Assembly (NCBI GenBank): GCA_025455945.1
Contig: JALOLN010000104.1
Span: forward strand, 1 to 6,909
DNA from: Actinomycetes bacterium
GTDB lineage: Bacteria > Actinomycetota > Actinomycetes > Prado026
Direction: 5' to 3'
DNA: 6,909 bases
Shown: one piece after another, positions 1 to 6,909 of the stretch
How the letters are laid out: each line of letters begins with the position of its first letter
Numbering within the stretch: the stretch's first letter is position 1
Notes under the pieces: model-generated
Database searches by the model: none
What the model saw: the letters and a program-made list of their open reading frames with translations, nothing else
Told to the model about the DNA's origin: nothing
Position numbers and translations under genes: made by a program

Positions 1-102
1 GAGGCCTACATCGCCCGGCTCTACGACGAGACGCGCGACTTCGTCGACTCCCATCCGTTCGCCCGTGGCGAGGAGCCACCGGCGGAGGACGACCGCCCCT
101 AG
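1..102 (+). CDS. C-terminal end of an unidentified protein (partial gene)
   Basis: An open frame runs from the first base to a TAG stop at 100-102 and gives 33 residues, beginning EAYIARLYDETRDFVDSHPF and ending in an acidic, proline-containing tail. The first part looks like an amphipathic helix, the last dozen residues like a disordered end. G or C dominates third codon positions, as expected of a real gene at this composition. I do not recognise the family from so short a piece. Its stop lies in the palindrome CTAG at 99-102, which also supplies the TAG stop of the convergent minus-strand gene, so the two coding regions overlap by 4 bp with no space for a terminator outside coding sequence. 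The start and most of the gene lie outside the window. Confidence 0.7.
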   Translation, partial: EAYIARLYDETRDFVDSHPFARGEEPPAEDDRP

Positions 103-698
103 CCCTGGTCGGTCCAGTCGGCTGCGGCCGGACCCGGTTCGACGGGGCGGACCACCGCCAGCGCCGCGAACGGCAGCACGCGCACCTGGCGGACCGCGGC
201 GGGTCGGCGCGGCTCGTCGTCCGCGTGCTCGGCGAGCTCGAGGTGGTCGGCCCCCACCCGGTCCACGGTCCCCCCGAACGCGGTGCCGTCGGTCAGGACC
301 GCTCGCACGTGCGCGCGGTCGCGGGCCAGGGTGCGCAGGGCCGGGCCGAGGCCGAACCGGGCCTCGACGCTGCCCTCGGACCCGGGTTCCACCGCCCGCG
401 GGCCCAGACCGGTCAGCCACGCCACCGCGGGCAGGTGCACCAGCTGCTCGCCGCCGGGGGCGCGGACGAGGACCCAGTCCGGCCCGACCGCGGTCACGAG
501 GCCGGCCAGCGGCGTCGGCAGGCCACGCACCCCGAGCACGACCGACCTGGCGTCCTGCGCTGCGGCACGCAGCCGGTCCACGAGCCGCACCCGGGCAGCC
601 TCCCGCCGGGTCCGGTCCGCGACCTCGGCATCGAGCTCGCGGGCCACCTCGGCGGCCAGCTGGCCCTCGAGGTCGGCGAAGAGGTCGTCCCAGCGCAC
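99..698 (-). CDS. Conserved actinobacterial protein of unknown function, 199 aa
   Basis: The protein starts MRWDDLFADLEGQLAAEVAR, an opening I associate with a widespread actinobacterial hypothetical protein with no assigned role. Residues 1-50 are strongly helical and charged, rich in Ala, Arg and Glu. Two beta-rich stretches follow, about 51-95 (GLVTAVGPDWVLVRAPGG) and about 117-185 (TAFGGTVDRVGADHLEL), each with the turn-and-strand rhythm of small SH3-like or LSm-like barrels; that fold is my inference. There is no signal peptide, membrane segment or cysteine, so it is probably cytoplasmic. GTG at 698 is the first start after an in-frame TAG four codons upstream, so no longer form is possible. 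No Shine-Dalgarno is visible, but TAGCGT ends six bases before the GTG, which suits a leaderless transcript. It is transcribed away from the LysM gene and converges on the partial gene at the window edge. Confidence 0.8.
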   Translation of the reverse strand: MRWDDLFADLEGQLAAEVARELDAEVADRTRREAARVRLVDRLRAAAQDARSVVLGVRGLPTPLAGLVTAVGPDWVLVRAPGGEQLVHLPAVAWLTGLGPRAVEPGSEGSVEARFGLGPALRTLARDRAHVRAVLTDGTAFGGTVDRVGADHLELAEHADDEPRRPAAVRQVRVLPFAALAVVRPVEPGPAAADWTDQG

Positions 699-704
699 GA
701 CGGC

Positions 705-710
705 ACGCTA
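705..710 (-). promoter_or_regulatory. Candidate -10 element (TAGCGT) for the 199-aa protein gene
   Basis: Read on the minus strand, TAGCGT (fits TANNNT) is followed by six bases and then the GTG start at 698, the spacing expected if transcription begins at the start codon. Leaderless genes are common in actinobacteria. No convincing -35 box lies 16-18 bases upstream, which lowers confidence. Confidence 0.4.
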
Positions 711-735
711 GACGACCGGTTGTCCACACGGGCAG

Positions 736-752
736 TTGACGAGCGACGTCAA
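736..752. repeat. Perfect inverted repeat TTGACG-N5-CGTCAA, possible operator
   Basis: The arms TTGACG (736-741) and CGTCAA (747-752) are exact reverse complements around AGCGA. The site sits mid-way between two divergent genes. One arm coincides with the candidate -35 box of the rightward operon, and the other reads as TTGACG on the opposite strand. It could be a binding site for a dimeric regulator, or two back-to-back -35 boxes. No good -10 pairs with the minus-strand arm, so the operator reading is somewhat better. Confidence 0.4.
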
Positions 753-765
753 ACGGGTCTATCAC
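736..765 (+). promoter_or_regulatory. Candidate promoter for the LysM/Rv3235-family operon
   Basis: TTGACG at 736-741 closely matches the -35 consensus TTGACA. After an 18-base spacer comes TATCAC at 760-765, which keeps the TA start of a -10 box but lacks its final T. Transcription would begin near 772, giving a leader of about 20 bases before the ATG at 791. This is the only plausible vegetative-type promoter I see in the 92-bp divergent region on this strand. Confidence 0.45.
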
Positions 766-790
766 AGGCTGTCGAAGGCAAACGAACCTT

Positions 791-1468
791 ATGGGGGGCA
801 TCGTGTCGGCCTGGCTGTTCCGTGGCGGCGCCGCCGCCGTCCCCGTGGTGGGCGCGTTGGCGCTCGGCTCCGTCACCGCCGACACCCTCGCGGCCGCCAC
901 GGCCCCGCACGCCGGGTTCGACGCCCTGATCGCCGGCGTCGCGGCACTGGCCGGCTGGCTGGTGCTCGCCCGGCTGGCGGCCGCCGCCGTGGCCGTCGCG
1001 GTCGCCGCGCTGCCCGGGGCCGTGGGACGGACTGCCGCCGGCGCGGCCGAGGTGCTGACCCCTGCCCTGCTTCGCGGGCTGGTGCGCATGGCCCTCGGTG
1101 CCGCGGTCGTCAGCGGCCCCGTCCTGTCGGGCCCGGGCGCGTGGGCCGACCCCGTCGGTGACGGTGGCGGTCTGCCGGTGCTGGATCGGGTGGCCAGCAT
1201 CCCGAGGGCGCCCCTACCGGCGCCACCGACCCCCGTCGCCGCCGGGCCGCCCGACGTCGTCGTCCGCCCCGGCGACTGCCTGTGGCACATCGCCGAGCGG
1301 GCGCTCCCGGTCGACCACACCCCGGCCGACGTCGCCCGCGCCTGGCCGCGGTGGTACGCCGCGAACCGGACGGTGATCGGCCCCGACCCGCACCTGATCC
1401 GGCCGGGCCAGCGGCTCCGCGCCCCGGTCGCCGACAGCACGACCACATCCCTGGGGGGGACCTCATGA
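791..1468 (+). CDS. Membrane-anchored LysM-domain protein
   Basis: This 225-residue protein has hydrophobic stretches at about 14-36, 45-75 and perhaps 92-112, rich in Ala, Val and Leu, then a Pro-rich linker (137-154) and one C-terminal LysM domain (about 155-212). The LysM core is visible as VVVRPGDCLWHIAE near the start and HLIRPGQRLRAP at the end. LysM domains bind the N-acetylglucosamine-containing glycan of peptidoglycan, so the tail probably lies outside the membrane; the topology is inferred. Between the two core motifs the domain is longer than usual, with the WPRWYAANR segment seen in actinobacterial LysM proteins of this kind. The usual Thr of GDTLW is Cys163 here. The start is uncertain: ATG at 791 has only a distant GAAGG, while GTG at 803 follows GGGGGG at better spacing and would remove four residues. 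The stop overlaps the next start (ATGA), implying coupled translation. No enzymatic domain is present. Confidence 0.85.
   Translation: MGGIVSAWLFRGGAAAVPVVGALALGSVTADTLAAATAPHAGFDALIAGVAALAGWLVLARLAAAAVAVAVAALPGAVGRTAAGAAEVLTPALLRGLVRMALGAAVVSGPVLSGPGAWADPVGDGGGLPVLDRVASIPRAPLPAPPTPVAAGPPDVVVRPGDCLWHIAERALPVDHTPADVARAWPRWYAANRTVIGPDPHLIRPGQRLRAPVADSTTTSLGGTS
1453..1460 (+). promoter_or_regulatory. Ribosome binding site of the Rv3235-family gene
   Basis: GGGGGGGA lies four bases upstream of the ATG at 1465, inside the end of the LysM gene. This purine run supports ATG 1465 over an upstream in-frame start at 1282, which would put 61 extra residues, rich in Arg and Pro and read out of the LysM gene, on the protein. 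Confidence 0.6.
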
Positions 1469-2031
1469 CGGACCTGCTCACCCGCCCTGGCACGCACACC
1501 CGGACCCTGCTGCGGCTGCTGCCCACGCCCCGTCGGGAGCCGCCCTACGACGACCGGCCTCCCGGTGGACGGCGGGCGGAGCCCCTCGTCGTCCAGGGCA
1601 CCCTCGCGCTGGCCTTCGTCATCCCGTCCGGGCTGCCCGCCGAGCCGGCACCAGCGCTCCGGGTGGCCGCGGACCCCGGCCCGGGCACGGCACAGGGGCC
1701 ACCCGACCCGCGGGCGTGGGCGGGCCGGGTCGCCCAGGCGGTCGTCGAGGTGCTCGCGGGCGACCGCCCGCTCGCCCAGCTCCTGCGCTGGACGTCGGGC
1801 GAGGTCTACGAGCAGCTGCGGCGCGGCGCCGGGCGGGCCGCCCGAGCCGGCGCCGCCGTCCGCCAGTCGGCGCCGCGCGCCACGGTCCGCTCGGTGCGGG
1901 TGTGCCTGCCCGCGCCCGGGGTGGCCGAGGCCTGCGCCGTGGTCGCCGACGGCAGCCGGGTCACCGCGATGGCCCTGCGCCTGGAGGCCGACGAGGGGCG
2001 CTGGCGCTGCACGGCGCTGCAGGTCGGCTGA
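1465..2031 (+). CDS. Rv3235 family protein (unknown function)
   Basis: The 188-residue product matches the actinobacterial family named after Mycobacterium tuberculosis Rv3235, encoded near secA1 in that genome. An N-terminal motif, LLRLLPTPRREPPYDD (15-30), is followed by a variable, Pro/Ala-rich linker to about residue 80. The conserved domain then runs 81-188: a helical part with DPRAWAGRVAQAVVEVLAGD and LLRWTSGEVYEQL (82-118), and a strand-rich end with SVRVCLP and WRCTALQVG. There is no signal peptide or clear membrane segment. No catalytic motif is recognisable and the family has no established activity. The end looks like a small alpha-beta fold similar to binding or adaptor domains, but that is only an impression. 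The gene overlaps the LysM gene by 4 bp, so both are probably made together. Its 3' end is 21 bp from that of secA. Confidence 0.88.
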   Translation: MTDLLTRPGTHTRTLLRLLPTPRREPPYDDRPPGGRRAEPLVVQGTLALAFVIPSGLPAEPAPALRVAADPGPGTAQGPPDPRAWAGRVAQAVVEVLAGDRPLAQLLRWTSGEVYEQLRRGAGRAARAGAAVRQSAPRATVRSVRVCLPAPGVAEACAVVADGSRVTAMALRLEADEGRWRCTALQVG

Positions 2032-2044
2032 CCTGGCGCAGGTC
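2020..2044. terminator. Two overlapping hairpins between convergent genes, possible bidirectional terminator
   Basis: CAGGTC (2020-2025), GACCTG (2030-2035) and CAGGTC (2039-2044) are spaced by GGCT and GCG. The middle arm can pair perfectly with either neighbour, giving two mutually exclusive 6-bp hairpins; the first spans the Rv3235-family stop codon (2029-2031). An 11-bp direct repeat, GCAGGTCGGCT, occurs at 2019-2029 and 2038-2048. Neither strand has a T run, so it is not a classic intrinsic terminator, though GC-rich hairpins without U tracts are often proposed as actinobacterial terminators. The position between convergent ends is the main support. Confidence 0.35.
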
Positions 2045-2052
2045 GGCTCCGG

Positions 2053-4827
<2,775 letters not shown>

Positions 4828-4832
4828 GCGGT

Positions 4833-4838
4833 CACTCC
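4833..4838 (-). promoter_or_regulatory. Ribosome binding site of secA
   Basis: Minus-strand GGAGTG ends five bases before the GTG at 4827. It fixes the secA start, because the other in-frame starts, up to 5055, are not followed by SecA-like sequence and lie inside or beyond the divergent promoter region. Confidence 0.75.
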
Positions 4839-4878
4839 AGGGGTCGGGGCGAGCGCCGGACGCGGGCGCGACGCGGGG

Positions 4879-4896
4879 CGGCGCACACGGGCGCCG
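4879..4896 (-). other. Perfect 6-bp hairpin in the secA leader
   Basis: CGGCGC (4879-4884) and GCGCCG (4891-4896) flank a 6-base loop. If secA transcription starts near 4897, this hairpin would form at the extreme 5' end of the mRNA, about 40 bases ahead of the ribosome binding site. It might stabilise the leader, or be a chance product of G+C-rich sequence. Confidence 0.25.
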
Positions 4897-4903
4897 TGAC
4901 CAC

Positions 4904-4909
4904 ATCGTA
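4904..4909 (-). promoter_or_regulatory. Candidate -10 element (TACGAT) of secA
   Basis: Read on the minus strand, TACGAT fits TANNNT and lies in the only A/T-richer patch of the 112-bp region between secA and the divergent acetyltransferase gene. It would start a leader of about 70 bases. No TTGACA-like -35 box is seen 16-18 bases upstream, as is often the case in high-G+C promoters. I could not find an equally good promoter for the plus-strand genes. Confidence 0.4.
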
Positions 4910-4939
4910 ATCGGAGTGTGAGCACGGCGGCGGCACCGC

Positions 4940-5518
4940 TTGAATGGGGTGGTGCCCGCACCGCAGCCCGGTCCCCCGGCCGACCTCTCACCCCCGGTCC
5001 TCACCGACGGCGTCGTACGGCTGCGGCTGCCCGCCGACGCCGACCTGCCGGACATCGTGGCGGCCTGCCAGGACCCGGAGGTGTCGCGCTGGACGCTAGT
5101 CCCGTCCCCCTACGGCGAGGCCGACGGCCGGGCCTTCCTGGCGGGGCAGGCGCCCGGCCGGGCGGCCGGCACCGACGTCGTGCTGGCCGTCGAGGAGGTC
5201 GCCACCGGCCGCTTCGTGGGGCTGGTCGGGCTGCACGGGATCGCGGACGGCGACGCCGAGATCGGCTACTGGACCGGGCCGTGGGGACGCGGTCGGGGGC
5301 TGACCACGCGGGCGGTGCGCCTGGCCTGCGGCTGGGCCCTCGGCGGACTCGGCCTGCAGCGCGTGGGCTGGGCGGCCCTCGTCGGCAACGACGCCTCCCG
5401 GCGGGTCGCCGAGAAGGCCGGCTTCCGCGTGCTCGGTGCGTTGCGCCGCAACCTCGTCCAGCGCGGCACCCGCGTCGACGGGTGGGTCGGCGACCTGCTC
5501 GCCGAGGACCTGCCGTGA
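4940..5518 (+). CDS. GNAT-family N-acetyltransferase (RimJ/RimL type)
   Basis: This single-domain protein of up to 192 residues probably transfers an acetyl group from acetyl-CoA to an amine. It shows the layout of RimJ/RimL-like GNATs: an opening strand VVRLRLPADADLPDIV (25-40), the acetyl-CoA segment WGRGRGLTTRAV (115-126), and the late motif LGLQRVGWAALVGNDAS (137-153) followed by AEKAGF. In the R/Q-x-x-G-x-G/A signature the last position is Thr122, not Gly or Ala. The substrate cannot be told; ribosomal protein N-termini, antibiotics and small amines are all acetylated by relatives. The start is uncertain: TTG at 4940 is the first option, GTG at 4949 or 4952 are shorter, and none has a well-spaced Shine-Dalgarno. 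The stop overlaps the next start (GTGA), so the two acetyltransferases form an operon, divergent from secA. Confidence 0.85.
   Translation: MNGVVPAPQPGPPADLSPPVLTDGVVRLRLPADADLPDIVAACQDPEVSRWTLVPSPYGEADGRAFLAGQAPGRAAGTDVVLAVEEVATGRFVGLVGLHGIADGDAEIGYWTGPWGRGRGLTTRAVRLACGWALGGLGLQRVGWAALVGNDASRRVAEKAGFRVLGALRRNLVQRGTRVDGWVGDLLAEDLP
5504..5508 (+). promoter_or_regulatory. Ribosome binding site of the two-domain acetyltransferase gene
   Basis: GAGGA ends six bases before the GTG at 5515, inside the upstream acetyltransferase gene. It supports GTG 5515 as the start and rules against a much longer frame open from 4918, whose extra 199 residues are an out-of-frame reading of the preceding gene. 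Confidence 0.65.
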
Positions 5519-6606
5519 GCCGGCCGGCCCCCCTCCTGGCCGGCGCGGGAGTGGTCCTGGGTCCCTGGTCGGACGACGACGCGGACGCGGTGGTGGCGTT
5601 CTGCGCCGACCCGGACAGCCGCGCCTGGTCACCGTCCATGCGTGCGGTGCGCACCCGCGCGGACGCGCTGGCCTGGCTGGCCGGCCGGACCGGGCCGGGC
5701 AGGCTCGACTGGGCGGTGCGGGACGCCGCCAGCGGCACGCTCGTGGGCCGGGTCGGGCTGCATGCCGTGGACGACGAGCAGCGCTGCGCCGAGGTGGGAT
5801 ACGCCGTCGTGCCCGGCTGGCGGGGGCGCGGGGTCGCCCGCGCGGCGGTCGCCGCCGTCACCGCGCACGCGTTCGCCGAGCTGGGCCTGCAGCGGGTGAC
5901 CCTCGTGCACGCCGTGGGTAACCCGGCGTCGTGCGCGGTCGCCCGGGCCTGCGGGTACGCCTTCGAGGGCGTGGAGCGGTCCGCCCTCGACCACGGGGAC
6001 GGCGTCCGGCACGACGTGCACCGGCACGCCCGCCTGGCGGACGACCCGCCCGGCCCGCTGCCCGCACCACCGGTCCCCCCGGAGCCGGTCGAGCTGGTGG
6101 CGGGGGCGCTGCAGCTGCGGCCCTGGGAGCACCGGCACGCCGAGGCCCTGCTCGCGGCCGGCGCCGACCCCGGCATCCAGCGGTGGAACGACCCGGGAGT
6201 GGCTGATGCGCAGGCGGCCCGGGCCTGGATCGACGCGGCCCGGGCCTGGGGCGCCCACGCGACGTGGGCGGTGCACGACGCCACGTCCGGTGCGGTGCTC
6301 GGCAACGTCAGCCTGCACCGGCTGGCGCCGGAGCACCGCCGCGGGGAGATCGGCTTCTGGGTGCTGCCGCAGGCGCGTGGCCGCGGGGTGGCCACGGTCG
6401 CGGTGGCTGCCGTCGTCCGGTTCGCGTTCGGCGCGCTCGACCTGCAGCGCCTCGAGCTCTACCACGCCGTGGGGAACACCGCCTCCTGCCGCGTCGCCGG
6501 GCGGGCCGGGTTCGCCCTCGAGGGGGTGCTGCGGTCGGCGTACCGCTACGGTGACGGCGCGCTGCACGACGAGCACCTGCACGCCCGCCTCGCCTCAGAC
6601 CCCTGA
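5515..6606 (+). CDS. Tandem two-domain GNAT acetyltransferase
   Basis: The 363-residue protein holds two complete GNAT domains, about 5-175 and 195-361, joined by a Pro-rich linker (178-191). Each has its own acetyl-CoA motif, RGRGVA at 103-108 and 288-293, and its own late motif, LQRVTLVHAVGNPASC (125-140) and LQRLELYHAVGNTASC (310-325). Residues 65-178 and 250-363 align without a gap with about 66 of 114 identities by hand count, so the protein arose by internal duplication. Both halves keep the cofactor motif and may be active, unlike tandem GNATs with one degenerate half. The domains resemble RimJ/RimL-type N-acetyltransferases; the substrate is unknown. No signal peptide or membrane segment is present, so a cytoplasmic enzyme is likely. 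It is translationally coupled to the single-domain acetyltransferase (4-bp overlap), and its last 12 bases overlap the 3' end of the convergent winged-helix gene. Confidence 0.88.
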   Translation: MSRPAPLLAGAGVVLGPWSDDDADAVVAFCADPDSRAWSPSMRAVRTRADALAWLAGRTGPGRLDWAVRDAASGTLVGRVGLHAVDDEQRCAEVGYAVVPGWRGRGVARAAVAAVTAHAFAELGLQRVTLVHAVGNPASCAVARACGYAFEGVERSALDHGDGVRHDVHRHARLADDPPGPLPAPPVPPEPVELVAGALQLRPWEHRHAEALLAAGADPGIQRWNDPGVADAQAARAWIDAARAWGAHATWAVHDATSGAVLGNVSLHRLAPEHRRGEIGFWVLPQARGRGVATVAVAAVVRFAFGALDLQRLELYHAVGNTASCRVAGRAGFALEGVLRSAYRYGDGALHDEHLHARLASDP

Positions 6607-6909
6607 CGGGCGGCGGAGGGCGACGCTGAGGGCGGGGGCGAGATCGCCGCGGTCGGCGACCGTGACATCGGCCAGCCCCAGCCACTGCCCCAGCAGGACC
6701 AGCTCCGCGGCCAGCTCGTGCGCCGTCTCCGTCGGCGCCTCCGGCTCCGTCCAGGCCGCCTGCACGCGCAGCACCCCGGCCGACCGGTCGCTCTTGAGGT
6801 CGACGCGGGCCACCAGCCGGTCCCCGAGGAGGAACGGCAGCACGTAGTACCCGTGCACCCGCCGGTCCACGGGCACGTAGATCTCGACGCGGTACCGGAA
6901 CCCGAAGAT
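6595..6909 (-). CDS. C-terminal part of a winged-helix DNA-binding protein, YcaQ/AlkZ-like (partial)
   Basis: The visible 104 residues, from IFGFRYRVEIYVPVDRRVHG to a TGA at 6595-6597, carry the typical C-terminal block of the HTH_42 family: a YRVEIYVP strand, then RRVHGYYVLPFLLGD and RLVARVDLKSDR. The remainder is a helix-rich end, TAHELAAELVLLGQWLGL. Known relatives include Escherichia coli YcaQ (AlkX) and Streptomyces AlkZ, monofunctional DNA glycosylases that unhook interstrand crosslinks, while many actinobacterial members are annotated only as winged-helix proteins. The catalytic QxQ or QxD motif lies in the missing N-terminal part, so activity cannot be judged. A GTG at 6876 is internal, because the family-like sequence continues upstream to the window edge. 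The gene is convergent with the acetyltransferase operon and overlaps it by 12 bp. Confidence 0.82.
   Translation of the reverse strand: MFGFRYRVEIYVPVDRRVHGYYVLPFLLGDRLVARVDLKSDRSAGVLRVQAAWTEPEAPTETAHELAAELVLLGQWLGLADVTVADRGDLAPALSVALRRPSGV

Noticed and set aside
775..790. AAGG...CCTT inverted repeat just before the LysM start
   Set aside because: The arms are only 4 bp with an 8-base loop, which is expected by chance.
65..929. Plus-strand frames (65-739 and 225-929) opposite the 199-aa protein gene
   Set aside because: Their products are Arg/Pro/Gly-rich without domain signs, and the minus-strand frame opens with a recognised conserved protein start.
4828..5055. A 76-residue N-terminal extension of SecA from a start at 5055
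   Set aside because: The extra residues are not SecA-like, would overlap the divergent acetyltransferase gene, and a proper ribosome binding site precedes GTG 4827.
4918..5514. A 199-residue N-terminal extension of the two-domain acetyltransferase
   Set aside because: This frame is an Arg/Gly/Pro-rich shadow of the first acetyltransferase. The GTG at 5515 has a GAGGA site and the usual GTGA overlap.
5001..6395. A 464-codon minus-strand frame opposite the acetyltransferase genes
   Set aside because: The product is Arg/Pro/Ser-rich with no recognisable domain, while the plus-strand frames give clear GNAT motifs. It is a by-product of G+C-rich codon use.

Overview
This window is bacterial DNA of very high G+C with dense, closely packed genes. 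GTG and TTG starts, the SecA sequence, an Rv3235-family protein and a YcaQ-type winged-helix protein point to an actinobacterium. The SecA wording (for example NDYLAEYQSELMGRVHRFLG) resembles the Geodermatophilales/Frankiales side of the phylum, but that placement rests on memory and is tentative. I see no tRNA, rRNA, CRISPR array, insertion sequence or phage gene, and composition looks uniform.

Layout. The window opens with the last 33 codons of an unidentified plus-strand gene (1-102). Its stop overlaps the stop of a minus-strand gene for a conserved 199-residue protein of unknown function (99-698). A 92-bp divergent promoter region follows (699-790), holding a perfect inverted repeat. Rightward from it runs a translationally coupled pair: a membrane-anchored LysM protein (791-1468) and an Rv3235-family protein (1465-2031). 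These converge, with only 21 bp between, on secA (2053-4827, minus), the preprotein translocase ATPase, which is complete at 924 residues from a GTG start with a good ribosome binding site.

Divergent from secA, across about 112 bp, lies a second coupled pair on the plus strand: a single-domain GNAT acetyltransferase (4940-5518) and a 363-residue protein made of two GNAT domains (5515-6606). The last gene is the C-terminal 104 residues of a YcaQ/AlkZ-like winged-helix protein (6595-6909, minus), whose 3' end overlaps the GNAT gene by 12 bp.

How the parts may work together. SecA is the housekeeping motor for Sec export. The LysM and Rv3235 proteins are a conserved actinobacterial pair near secA with no known activity; an envelope role is plausible for the LysM protein. 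The GNAT proteins look like RimJ/RimL-type N-acetyltransferases of unknown substrate, and the YcaQ-like protein may act in DNA crosslink repair. Nothing here is a clear novel defence or mobile system. The best leads are the LysM/Rv3235 pair beside secA, the internally duplicated GNAT protein, the alternative hairpins between the convergent genes, and the inverted repeat in the divergent promoter region.
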